Below, piece after piece: positions 49,331 through 60,968 of a DNA stretch of 64,000 nucleotides. The translations under genes and the position numbers were made by a program. The DNA is from Apostichopus japonicus (taxonomy: Eukaryota > Echinodermata > Holothuroidea > Aspidochirotida > Stichopodidae). The notes under the pieces are model-generated. The model saw nothing but the letters and a program-made list of their open reading frames with translations, was not told the origin of the DNA and made no database searches. The DNA is taken from assembly GCF_037975245.1 (NCBI RefSeq), contig NC_092578.1:3792501-3856500 (forward strand), read 5' to 3'. Numbering within the stretch: position 1 is the first letter of the stretch; each line of letters starts with the position of its first letter.

Positions 49331-49562
49331 AAATATGTCACCAAAAACAGAACTAGTATTGTTCGATATAGGTGACAAACGCCTACAGTGGAATTACGAT
49401 CTTCCTTACCGGTTTCGAACCTCTGGACATACAATCAGCGTCCATAGCCTAGTGGTTAGGGTGTCCGCGTACAGAGCGGGAGGCCCGTGGTTCGAATCCC
49501 GGTGGAGGCTGAAAGTTTTTTCACTGTTCTTGATTTTCCAACTCATTACGATTTTCATTTAT
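49327..49562 (+). mobile_element. SINE family A, 5'-truncated copy in plus orientation
   Basis: The tRNA-like segment has the A box TAGCCTAGTGGTTAGGGTG at 49445-49463 and the B box GGTTCGAATCCC at 49489-49500. GCGTCCA upstream and TGGAGGC downstream could form an acceptor-like stem with one mismatch. About 108 bp of non-tRNA sequence precedes the tRNA part, beginning GGCAAAATATGTCACC, a point internal to the copies at 15698-16408. The tail ends GATTTTCATTTATATA and runs into TA repeat. Confidence 0.88.
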
Positions 49563-50391
49563 ATATATATATATATACATTTTATATGTATATATTTTAT
49601 ATATGTATATCGTTAAAAATTACCTAAAATAACCATCGAAGGAGACATAAAGCCAGCTCTGGTCATTAACCCAGATAGAGATGTTTTTCAAGAATAAATT
49701 CCCAAAATTTTAAACTAGACCTGTTTTGGGTCTTGATGTCGTTTCACACCCTAAGCTTCAAAACCTTGGAGCAATCCATAATACCATGAAGTTGTAACCA
49801 AGTCTGGAATGTTTGATGAGTTTCTTTAGGCTTATTCCCTATAGAGTGCTTTGATATATTTTCGAATGTTGTAGAAATGTGTGCTTTTCGTTATTACATT
49901 AGCTATATATGTATATGCATGAACGTCATTATTTGCTTTCACGTTTCAAATATGTATGTATGTACAAAATCGAAGCCGTTTGCCGCAAATTTTATTTCCA
50001 GGGCATAACTATGACATCACCCTTTTCATCAAATTGATAGTAAATAGAATACAGACGGGCTGTGTAAAAATATATTTTTACCTGTGGGAATCCGCTCATG
50101 AAATCACCATGTTAGTTAGTCGGCTATATAGTTCGTAACAACGTGCTATTGGCAACCCGTCCTTGCTAATAATTTTACGACAAGATATACAAGTACGGTG
50201 ACCAATGCATTTTGACATATACATAGCATTGGCAGATAATACATATTTTATAAATCTGCACCTCGTCCTCCAGAAAACGAAGTAAAAAAAAAGAAAAATG
50301 TTATTAGATTATTTGGATATCACTCAGTAGCTAAGTCCTGATAGATTATGTATGAATAAAAATGACCCACATACAGTAGGGTGTTTGTACA
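49563..50391. other. Intergenic, probably including part of a decayed hAT element
   Basis: A TA-rich tail runs to about 49610, then unique sequence. The transposase tail at 50392 must once have had upstream coding sequence, but I cannot see the rest of it or a left TIR in this stretch. An in-frame stop lies at 50377-50379. Confidence 0.35.
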
Positions 50392-50514
50392 ATGACACAA
50401 GAACATCTTGAGGCGTTCATAGAAAAAAGGATGTTGGCCAAACTTGACACTAAAAATACCATTGATGGTGTGGCTGCCAGAAGCAGCGAACTGCGTAGGC
50501 TCCTACTCTCGTAG
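50392..50514 (+). pseudogene. C-terminal remnant of a hAT-type transposase
   Basis: The frame gives MTQEHLEAFIEKRMLAKLDT then KNTIDGVAARSSELRRLLLS and a stop. From general knowledge, hAT and zf-MYM-like transposases often end with a dimerisation tail of this shape: a QE.LE..I....L.KLD..  .ID..A..S.EL.RLL pattern just before the stop. A stop codon occurs 13-15 bases upstream in frame, so this is a truncated, non-functional relic. Its position about 380 bp before a hAT-like right terminus (ending 50894) supports the reading. Confidence 0.5.
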
Positions 50515-50894
50515 ACATGGCAAGTGCTTGTGTTAGTGAACATATATGTTTTAGTGGATTTTTTTAAGGTTTTTTTCCATATTTTTTAAACGAGTTGTCA
50601 AAAAATGCTTGAAGAAAAAAATCCAGTCTAAAACATATATCTATTTTTTTATACGTTTTAAACTTTTCTCAGTTTATTCAAGTGTTGCTTCAGGAAAATT
50701 ATTTTTGGGCCTTTTTTAGAGGATTATTGTAACCTACAAAATTGAGAAATATAGCACCATTTGCATCTATAGGCATTCCTTAACTTCCAAAAAAATCAAG
50801 ACGGCGATCTCTATGTAAGTAGCATATCAATGAATAATGGGCCGGTCTAGGTGAAAAAAAGCCCGGGTCGGTTTTAAGACCCAGTCTGCCCCTG
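50515..50894. mobile_element. 3' region and right terminus of a truncated hAT element
   Basis: AT-rich sequence after the transposase stop ends in GACCCAGTCTGCCCCTG, whose complement starts CAGGGGCAGACTGGG, a hAT-like TIR. It is followed by a TACATACA microsatellite, which is the likely insertion site. The matching left TIR was not found within the window, so the element is 5' truncated. Confidence 0.55.
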
Positions 50895-52502
50895 TACATA
50901 CATACATACATACGCACATACACGCACACACACACCCTTACATTTCGATACAATGAAACACCTATATCATTTTGTTAACCATAAAAATAGGTGAATTAAA
51001 TTGTTAACATTAAACGAAATACACATATAACGTCAAGCAAAGTGTGTTTAGTTGCATTCTTAACCGTGGTTTGACTTTACAGTGTATAGCCTGTACAAGG
51101 GCTTTAATATACGGCCTCATTATGACGTATTGGCATGCAAAGCTCCAGAGGTTTTGTAAATAGTTTATATTCAGCGAACCGAGTCCTATTTCCGAAGAGA
51201 TGGCCTTCCATTTATCGTTATTAGCATGGCAAGAATAATCTTTACTACTAGTCTCTAAATAACAGTGAAATTAAAGAGGGTGTGTTTGATGAATTTGGAA
51301 GTAACTCGTTCTTGAAAATTCTGATGGTAAAAAACAAAGAGTCAAAAGTAAAAAAAAAACTTTCACTATAAAATAACTGATTTGCACATAATTTAAAGTA
51401 TATATAAATATATTAAAAGAAATCACAGGAAGAAAATTACAATATAAAATTTTAAAATTAATATTAAAGGACGAAACTGGTGTACTTGACATTTGTTAGG
51501 CAATAGTACATGTTTTTGTCCAAAATCCAGGCTTTTTGTTAATACATTTTTGCGGGGCTTTATAACACTTTACCTTTAAGATGAAAGAGAAATGGAACAA
51601 ATTGTACGACCGAGTGATTTCCTTAAATTACTACTTGCACAGAACTTTATGAAAAACAAACCGAACAGAATCATACATGCATAAAATTGACCAAAAAAAA
51701 ACAGACTTAACTATATTTATTTCGCTGAACTTTTTTTTTTTTTTGGGGGGGGGGGGTTGATTGGTCCATGCTGCCTGGTACATAACTTCTGCTTTAGTTT
51801 CTTCTAAAGCTGAACTATCACACTTTACCTTTAAGATGAAAGATATATCACAGACGTTAGCTATGCAAGGTGTGTTTACATCAGATGAGTTATAATGACT
51901 GCTTATATTGGAATTACAATTGTAAATTAGCCTAATGAAAAGCCTCTAGTACTACACAATTGCCATCGTAAAAGAGTTTGTCCTTTTAAAGAAACATTTG
52001 GTTGCACTAATGAGTCATAAATGGGCGACCTCGCATATAGTACAGGGTGACATTAAAACTAGCTTTGTGATTCTAAATGGAGGGTATGCAGTGATTACAT
52101 AGTAGGGAACGATTAAGGGGCAGAATTTTGTAGACAGAAACACAAACATTTTGTAACTACAGAACGACGAACCATTTTTCATGGTTCGTGCATGCAGATC
52201 CGACATATATGGAAACTTCTTTCAGGTTCAGATGTACTTACAAAAGTTGGCAAACTTGCATGTCTCTTTTGAGTATAAGAAAAAAAATAATAAAGTTGAT
52301 TGAATTTTATTTAGGACAATTTAACTTTCGCTAATATCACCTTATACGCTCAATTTATTTTCAAGTTTTGTGTTAAATTCAAGGTTTTGTGAATTAAAAT
52401 CTAAAATAACTTTAATAAAATATTCAGTTAGCCATGATAAGTTAGGGAGGAAGGAAGGAAAATTTATATATATATTATTTATATATAAATTTATTTATAC
52501 AT
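50895..52502. other. Intergenic with CATA repeat and T/G homopolymer junction
   Basis: A (TACA)n/(CACA)n tract lies at 50895-50935. A run of about 14 T joined directly to about 12 G is at 51731-51756. The phrase ACACTTTACCTTTAAGATGAAAGA recurs in part at about 51568 and 51819, a diverged direct repeat of about 250 bp. No gene was recognised. Confidence 0.45.
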
Positions 52503-52653
52503 GCGGTTAGGGTGTCCGCATATAAAGCGCCGGGAAGGCCCGGGTTCGAATCCCGGTGGAGGCTGGAAGTTTTTTCACGTTCTGGATTTTCCAACTCATT
52601 ACGATTTCAAGTATATATATATGTTCATTTGCCTTTGTCGTTTACCTCCATTG
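52503..52653 (+). mobile_element. SINE family A, copy lacking the 5' part but retaining a downstream junction
   Basis: It begins within the A-box region (GCGGTTAGGGTGTCCGC), contains the B box GGTTCGAATCCC and the usual tail to CATTACGATTTC, then TA bases. It then continues into ATGTTCATTTGCCTTTGTCG and TTTACCTCCATTG, which is the 5' block of the next unit in the head-to-tail pair at 15698-16408. The copy thus preserves a unit-to-unit junction. Confidence 0.82.
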
Positions 52654-55600
52654 ATTTTAAGTTCACTTAAGATCATTGTATAGTGACTGATTTTTTTGTA
52701 TCATTCAAGACTAACCTTGTTTTCATTGTACGTTAATAATGTTATAATTACCTTAAAAACTTAGCTTCAAGGACAATTTTATAAAACAAATGTGCTCTTC
52801 AACCAGGCCTCTCAGTCTATAATGTGCAGCGCAGATAAGCTGAATAAGAAACATTGATAAGTTACACAGCTATCGATCACGTAAGATGCTACAAAGTAAA
52901 GATCTCTTTGTCTCTCAAACCAGCAACGACGTCTGACTGCATAAACGGGTCACATAGCAAAAGTAACCAGACTTCCAGATTCTGGTCACGATTCCGAAAT
53001 AATAAATAAAAGGAATCAAGAGTATAGCAAAACTGTCAAGACAGTTTCTTATATTACTAATCGTCCACTAATGTTTTCAAAAAATATTTGCTGGAAAAAA
53101 TATTGCGGAAAACTTTTCATTTAATATTTTACGACACTTATCTTAAAGCAGTGTCTTTCATCCCCCTCCTTCCCTATCTTTTTATTGCGGGGGGGGGGGT
53201 GGAGGGGTGGGTGGGTAGAACCTAATATCAGTATATGTCAGTATACATGGTAGCTCAGTGCTTGGCTTAAACTTGTTTTAAAATAACACATATGTTTAAA
53301 TGGTTGACACTAATGTTTTAAAAAAGTGTCTGGAGGATAAATTTGTCAAATGATCGTTCTTTACTCAATGATTTCATTTCGGTGAGCTGTGATAAGACAA
53401 CCAGGATACGGTCTAACTTAGGTCAGTAGCAATCGTATAATATACATGATTCATTTTTGCTTATACCAGAGAAATGGAAGGGGGGTAGTTGGACATGTGG
53501 TTTCGAGTTTGATGGGAGGGGAGGGGGGAGGACGAAAAACAACCTCAAAAAGTTTCGACAAAATGGATCATCTAAAAATTCCGTACCTAAACCACCCAAA
53601 AAATGATTCAAATATTTTGTAAACAAAAGGGAAATTATCAACTACAATTTACGTATATTTTTAAACAACCTGGCACTATTTTTTCGCAAAACGTGTGTGT
53701 GAAGTGGAGGGGGGGGGGAGGGGGTCATCACTGAGTCAAATTACTGCAAGCCATCAAGCGAAATAACGCTTTTGTTATTCATATATAAGAGTAGTGAGAA
53801 AATGACATCAAAATAATTACAATAATAGCAAAAAAAAGGAATCCAATTTTTTTTTTTTTTTTTTTTGGGGGGGGGGGGTTCCATGAATTCATCCTCTCAA
53901 TAGCCTGCAAACGAGCAATGGTTTAAGTTACGAAATGCAACCATCGGTATTTTCTGATAAAAGTATTTCTGCACATTTCAGGAGGATTTGGTTACACACC
54001 AGGGCACTCCTGTTAAATCCATGGTTACTACTATGACCAGTGAGTATAGCCTAGAGGTATTTTACAAGACAATGTGAACATTTTCTTACTATTTTCTCTG
54101 GTTTCCTTTTTTCTTCTAAGTAATATGGTTCCGTGTATGGGTCAATAATTTCTTCATTTCAATCCGTCATCTTATCGAATGTACTTTTACACGACTCAAC
54201 TATAAAAATCACTACATTAAGTTTTAGGTAGAAATCCTGCTTGTATTCTAATGTCAGACAATTGATGAGGATTGCAAGAAAACGGTCGCGTTGAAGAATA
54301 CCAATATGATATTATATATGTTGGTTATGATTTTCGGACCATTAAAAATCCAAACCGGATTCATTACCTAATATTTCTCTAAAATTAAAATAAAATGAAG
54401 TAAATGACACCCACCATTTTTCATTTATTTATGTTTATTTATTTATGTTTATGTTTATTATTTTTATGTTTATTTATTGATGTTTATTTTGATTTTTTTT
54501 AATTTATTATTTATTTTCATTTATTTATATTTATTTATTTTCATTTATTTTTTGTCCTATAGCTCTTTAATGTTGAAATAACACATGTTATCACAATTGA
54601 ACAATAGGGATTCAAACACTGTGTCATACTTGAAAGTTTCAAACTGATGGCGGTATATAAACTATTATACCTTAAACGTATGCTGTAAACAGCATACATC
54701 ACAGACTGTTATGAATAAGGTATAACTCAAGTTTTCTGACAACGGTAAGAGTGAACTTTATAAAGATAAATATTTATTGTCAATGGTATTGTCATGTTTG
54801 TCACATTACTGTTGACATTATTCTTCTTTAAACATTTAAACGCGACATTTCTCACTTTTAGACGGCGTCAACACGTATATATATATATCAACGCATAATT
54901 TTCTAGCAACTTTGCTGATTAAGGCGTCTGACATATATGTATACGTTTTGTGGAACCTCTTTACCCTGCTATAAACTTGTCACATTTTTCTATCAATGTC
55001 CATAATTACTGATTGTAACGTTAAGATTGACTGCATGCAAAATCCAACTAATTCGTCCTCCTATACTTACCATGATGAGTCGATCAATAAGCAACCAAGT
55101 GTTAAGGAGCTGGATGTATATAGTATAGAAATTGGGTATAAATAGTACCGCTTCCCGTGTTATAAGATCACCTAGCTTAGCACCAAGACCTCGAGTTTTT
55201 TTCATCTCTCAAGACAAGTTATAATGTGGCAAGTTGCATTGCCTCAAGAAGTACGGTATTGCATGATACTACATATGATGCAGTATTTCTCTGGTTATAG
55301 GGTTAGGGTTAACCCTATAGGGTTTGCCCTAACCATAGGGTTTTCCCCGGTTCACAAGATACGTCATTCATATTGGGCTGTATCATGCATGATGACATTG
55401 CTCGACATATTAAACTGTGAACAAAACGGTTCTCTTGAGAAATTCTCACATGAGGATTGGCTGAGCGTAGTCATTTATTCATGCATCATTCATGAACTGT
55501 TCGACGAGCATGCGTAGAAGATACTAAGTTTAACTAATGACGTCAGTTGTTTTGGGTAAATGGGTTTAACATCTCCCATTCAAAATACGCACTTTTCGCG

Positions 55601-56550
55601 AGGTGTTCCCTGTCAGGGTACAAAATGCCTTTTTTTATTAAAATGTACCAAAAAGTAAGAATGGTAATTTTTACTATAATTCGTAGAGTAACCTTATTTA
55701 TGTTAATAGGTCAGTGACTAATGAAACCTGTCAACAAGGATATGACAAACATCAGGACAAGAAAAAAGAGAAAAGCATTTTTTTCTTCCCAAAATTTTCG
55801 GTCTTTCTCTCTCGTCCCTCTTCTTTCAGTTTGACCGTGTTTACTTATCTTTTCAATTGCTTTCTTGCTTCTTATTTTTTTGGGGGGCTTACTTGCTTGG
55901 AAATTTTCTCTGTTTTCAATATTTGCGATATTTGTATCGGTATCAAGCCCAACGGTCCCTCTCATGTGTTAGTGTAAGCTGCAAATGTCTTCTATACGAT
56001 CATGTTTTTGTTTCCCTTGGGTCTGTATCCATTCCCTACTAGCGTGACGTCACATAATTACTGAAATGTCCCGACCTGATTTTACGATCTTTCTCTTCAT
56101 TTTCCCTTTAGCTTCGCTCCCTATATACCTGACATCTAACATCTAACATTTCAAGATTTATTGTAAAACATAAAAAACAAGGCCTCGCGTTTACAATTTT
56201 CTGTTTTTCGTTACACCAAATCTTTTATGTATAATAATAGTAATAGCTATTTTTTGATTTATAGACAGGGGTTGTCGAGAAAACAAACGTAAAAAAAAAT
56301 GATACAGTTCAAATACTAAAAGGAGAACTTTGGCCTATAAAATACAACAGAAATACAAGTGTCAGAAAATCTGTGCACAAGATCCTACTCATATCTCAAT
56401 ATGCTTTTGCGTTACACAAAACGTATTGTAATTATTTGTTTTATTTCTGTTTAGCGTATAGTCAGATAGTTGAAATATGACTGGAATAAGGGAATTGACA
56501 CGATATTGATATACTTGGTAGGCTGGAGTATATAAGAACATGAGAAAGTA
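52654..56550. other. Intergenic with homopolymer runs, nothing recognised
   Basis: G-runs occur at 53189-53198 and 53709-53718, and a T20-G12 junction at 53847-53878. A TTTA-rich low-complexity stretch (ATTTATGTTTATTT words) fills 54415-54550. A short GGTTAGGGTTAACCC inverted segment lies at 55300-55340. The minus frame 54993-55205 is followed by a good donor-like GTAAGT (complement, about 55063-55068) but the product is unrecognised. No gene is called. Confidence 0.4.
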
Positions 56551-57000
56551 TATTATGCTAGGCCGAAACATGAGAGGTCTGACAAAATAATATACAGAAT
56601 CAAATCGAAAATCCCCCAAAGGAAGCATACATAGTACATATAGAACCACACAAAAGCACAGTATATTACTCCACGATTAATCTATACTATAGACCAGACT
56701 GAGAATGCGAGGCAGGGACATATATACACTGAAAGATAGGGTGAAAGTAGTCCTTATACGAACGTATATGATTCAGACGGGAACATATATATACTGTACC
56801 TACCAATCCACAATGAAGCATACTAGACTAGGCCGATGCATGAGAGGCAGGGACAGACAAATATACATGCATGAGCCAGCACGAAATTTCCCTAAAATAA
56901 GTGTTTTTACCAAATTCCTGCATACTATATAGGTTGGCATACAGAAACATACTAATCCATACTGTATATCAGACCAGGCGTGTCACCGTGAGAGACTGTG
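56551..57000. repeat. Ancient ~135-bp tandem repeat, about four diverged units
   Basis: Related blocks recur at about 56559 (TAGGCCGAAACATGAGAGG), 56694 (CAGACTGAGAATGCGAGGCA), 56829 (TAGGCCGATGCATGAGAGGC) and 56966 (CAGACCAGGCGTGTCACC, then GTGAGAGACTG). Each is preceded by a TATACT/CATACT stretch. Spacing is about 133-140 bp. Divergence is high, so the array is old. Confidence 0.55.
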
Positions 57001-58587
57001 TATCAATTGTGCCTTCGACGTCTGTTTTAGCCCATCTAATGTCATTTTGTTAAACGTATAATAGTCATTTAATAATCATTGCCGCACAATGGTGATCGGC
57101 TGAACTATGAAAAAACGTCCATTGCTATATAATTTCATATCATTTTATGAATTATTAATTCTTTAAACAACGCTCGTAATTTTGAACTCTCGTTACCACC
57201 AGTTTTTATCTTTCCGAACGTGTTTTGTATTTTGTCTGACGTGTTTTCTACGTCATTTTTACGTAATATTTTTTCTTGATAAAAACGTGTGTTATCCTTT
57301 AAGTGTTAATGGCGCCCAGTTCAAGTATAATCAATCAATAAAGCTGCTGACTCTTTTATTCTTTTAAGTGAAACTTAATATCATATCCCCAAAGCAATGT
57401 GCTTTTATTTTTTCACGTGTAGCTTATCATATATATAGCCAAGGAAATGTTTAAAACGCTATACTTTCTGTAAAAATACTATCGCCCTAGGGAATCCAGT
57501 TTGAGAACGGGTGAAAAATGAGTACTATATCTTGTACGAAGTCATAACCAACTCAAAATTCAACGAAATGAGAATGTAAATGCGTTTGTTGTTGTTTTTG
57601 TAGTCACAATTCCCATGTCTTTGGGACATTCCTTTGACTTAATAAACCATGCAGTCACTTTGTCTGTGGATCACAGGCCCACGGAGGGTAGATGATGGTA
57701 TGATATAGTTAATAGTTTCGTGAAATGTATAGTTCACGGTCTATACTGCTTTACTTTCGTTTACAACTAATAGTCAACATTTGGACAATCGCAGAGCTTT
57801 TTAAATCCCATGAACATTAAATATAGTATATCATTAAATATGTTCTGTTTTTCTTTTGTTATATTGACAACAATTGCCGACACCATTGTATGTCCATAGA
57901 CATATATGAAACAATTTACATTCAAGTGCGAGGCGAGTCAACAACGATTTAAGGACCATTTCAAAATCCCTAGAGCACCTCCACCACCCCCCCCCCCCAC
58001 CTTGATCTGTCTCACACTTCTGCATTAATATGTTCATCTGTTGTCTTATTCGCTTTTCTTTTTAAATTGAAGACTTGGTATTCTTTTTGTCAATAAATTA
58101 TTCACGATAGAATAATAGCGTGAAATTGGGCATACCAATACGGCTATATTACCGTACTGTATGCAAAATGCAGCGTTAATTATGTAATGTAATTGTACAC
58201 AAGAAGCGAGATACTGACAGCTATATATGCAAAGTATTTTGTAGAAATTCTCAATCTTTTTTGAATAATCAAGATTAACTTATAGTGTCACGAGAGCCGA
58301 TGTATGACTAAGGCGCAGACGACCGTTGCTAAGAACCCGTACGTGTCTTATGACGTAAGAGCTTTAATTCCAAAGAGGGTAGGTATATCCGCCTGAATAG
58401 CTTAGAGAAAACGATGAAAATCTTAAACAAAACTGACGTTAAACTGACTTAGGAACCTGCCAGTATAAAATGAGAAACTCAAACTGTAGTATCTTAAAAT
58501 CTAGATCAAACGAGTTAACGGATTCAAAATCTTGATGACTGTTAATTAAAGTAACACCCGGTCCTGATTGTAGTCATATACATATAA
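57001..58587. other. Intergenic, nothing recognised
   Basis: A C-run lies at 57988-57999. No coding or element structure was recognised. Confidence 0.4.
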
Positions 58588-59265
58588 AAGGGTTTCCCTA
58601 ACTTTATCCCCCCCCCCCACAAAAAAAAAACCTCTGTGGATGTCAGAGTTGTCCACGAACCCCAACTTTTCGAGACACGATCTGAGTCATTATTATACTA
58701 TAATACGCATAAAAGTGCTTCGTAAAAGATCAAGTTCATAGTGTAATATTGTAATGAAAAAACGTCGGTTCCATAATTCAGTTATTTATCAAATGCCTAC
58801 CGCGGTAGCGTATTTTCTCCCAGGACGAACGTGGGCATCGGCCAATCAAATCCCTGGATTCCAAACATGTGACGCTTTTTCAAAAAACATGTTCTGAATC
58901 TTTTTTCCTAGTTTTGACCCCAGATTATGAACGACAATCCTGGATCCCTATAACCTACTTACCAAACCCTAACTCTGATTTCAAACGAATTTGTAAATTC
59001 CTGAAAACCCTGAAACCCTTATCCGTCCTAGGAATAAAAATTAGGCTGCCCGGTAAGGTACTACTATGGCAACATATGCGTATGACACGCGAAAAGAGTT
59101 TGTCGATAGGTACGACTTTTTAAAATTACTAAATTACATGACATATCAGATTTTAGTTCAACAAAAAGTACTCTAGTTTTGACTTTCAGAAACGTTCTCA
59201 CGAACCTCCTGGGATGGACTCATGCATCCCCTGTGGGTTCATGTACCCCAGTTAGGGAACCCCTG
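58588..59265. mobile_element. Longer relative of the hAT MITE at 30120, opposite orientation
   Basis: The left end AAGGGTTTCCCTAACTTTAT and right end CCCCAGTTAGGGAACCCCTG are inverted repeats. The segment 58645-58735 (GTTGTCCACGAACCCC, TCGAGACACGATCTGAGTCA, ACGCATAAAAGTGCTTCGTA) is the reverse complement of 30310-30400. It is longer (678 versus 311 bp) because of about 300 bp at 58745-59045 absent from the short copy. The flanking octamers are ACATATAA and TACTATAA, five of eight matching, so the duplication has decayed or the left edge is damaged. The open frame at 58869-59123 is within the element and unrecognised. Confidence 0.8.
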
Positions 59266-60714
59266 TACTATAAGCTCATATCAGTGTCTGCTTTAAGTTG
59301 AATTGCATGTAGTAAATTCTACTGCGTATACACAAATAGAATAAAAAGAAAGTGCCATTGCGTGTTAGATTGTGATCTTATAACTGTCAAATTAAATGCG
59401 ATAACAATAGCTAAACATTAGCATAACGTCTCGTAAACTGTGTCCACATGAATGGCATTTAAGTATACTACGGACACATAGATAATTTGCGCATTATTCA
59501 GTACATTTTGTTGTGTGTGATAATCTCATTCAAAATCTGTTGACATTTATCGAAACGCTCTTTTCGTTTACAAGATATACACATTTGTAGTTTTGATAAA
59601 TCTGGGAAACTCATTAATTATGTGCAGACTATGATGTGGAGTGTTGCGCTCATCGCAATTTTATTATTTTAGCCCTTAATAAGTGAACCCGTAATTACAA
59701 ACCTACATATACCATTTGAATTATGTGATGTTCCTCTTTTCAAAGAAGACAATAAAATATTTCCAAAAATCGTCTTAAGCCACAAACCTGTGTTCAGTGT
59801 TCGTTAAACAAAGGTTGTAAAAACAAAGGAATAACATAACAGACAATTAGCCTGTCACTCTCTTTACATTCATAAATGTGCATTTAGCTAAATGCTTATT
59901 CATAAATAAAACTAGAATTAAGAAAAGACTTGTAAAATGGTCAATCTTTGATACATTTTGCTCAGAGTTGCAGCTATTTTCATGATTTCTAATGCCTATC
60001 AGAGAGATAATGACAATGTTGTTCATATGTGTCTGTAGACCTTTAAGAGTACAGTTTCAACATTCACATAAAGATGTTTTCATTTATTTGATTAGTTTGC
60101 TCTACTATAGTTGCAAGTCAACTATTGCTGATAGATAAATAATAAAATGAAGAACGCCCTCACTTTCAGGGACTGATTCTGTACCTCTCTTTGATTCTAC
60201 TTTTCATGTCTATTGTTCTCCCCAAACTGAAAATATTTTCCAAATGGAGTATATACATACCGCCTCCTCTTATACACTTCTTCATAGCCACTTTTCTTCA
60301 TAGCCACTTCATAGCCACTTCATAGCCACTTCATAGCCATTTAGCCACAACCATACATTGCATTTGTCGGTCGATATGTCGCCTACATTGCTATTGAGGG
60401 GAATCATCATGACCCTTTGGGTGTAACATTAATGGTCGGTTGTCTATGAAAGTTTCTCATTGTAGAAGCCCGACGACGTTATTACAAAACGTTCCAATTT
60501 TTCCATTTTAAACAGTAGAAATTATTTTAAACGTGAAACATTATAAACGTTTCTCGACGATTGAAAGATGATAACTAAGATATCGAATAAACTGGGAAAC
60601 CCCCTAAATGTATGGATCGGTTTAGACATATCAACCCATAATTATGAGATGCATATAAATAATTTGACTTTATCATCTCTGCTCTGACCGTAAAACCACC
60701 ATCACCCTTTTCTT
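59266..60714. other. Intergenic with a short CTTCATAGCCA repeat
   Basis: At 60282-60340 the word CTTCATAGCCA is repeated five times with short variations, a small microsatellite-scale array. The rest shows nothing notable. Confidence 0.5.
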
Positions 60715-60968
60715 AGGAGTGTTAGCTCAGTGGTTAGCTAGGAGTGTTAGCTCAGTGGTTAACGCCGGTGCCTTCCAATCATAAGGTTCGAGTCACTCCA
60801 AGATTAATGTATGTCGTCCAGTTACAGAGTTGTTGACAATTCATAATCATGGACGTTAAATATGAATGTAAGAGACTGACTTCGGTCAGCTTGCGGCTTT
60901 AATAAGCCAATGAGGCTTCTTCGCGAGTTCCTGCTTGCAGGAGGATCTAAAATACATACATACATACA
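60715..60968 (+). mobile_element. SINE family B, with duplicated A-box head
   Basis: The head AGGAGTGTTAGCTCAGTGGT occurs twice in tandem (60715-60739 and 60740-60761), carrying the Pol III A box. The B box GGTTCGAGTCACTCC follows at about 60786. A body of about 150 bp follows, containing a GACTTCGGTCAGCTTGCGGC segment and a hairpin-prone TTCCTGCTTGCAGGAGGATC. It ends in a short (ATAC)n tail. The layout tRNA head, unrelated body and short simple tail is typical of a tRNA-derived SINE. A second copy is at 63821-63980. Confidence 0.85.

Noticed and set aside
49435-49511. A functional tRNA gene
   Set aside because: A and B boxes and a partial acceptor stem are present, but the same sequence recurs in several copies with shared non-tRNA flanks and tail, so it is a SINE.
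54993-55205. Minus-strand first exon ending at a GTAAGT donor
   Set aside because: One good donor and a hydrophobic frame are not enough; no family match was recognised and no partner exon was seen.
55294-55345. Interstitial telomere repeat
   Set aside because: Only two or three TTAGGG-like units with inverted neighbours occur, too few to call; the TAACCC words at 20970-21000 are similar.
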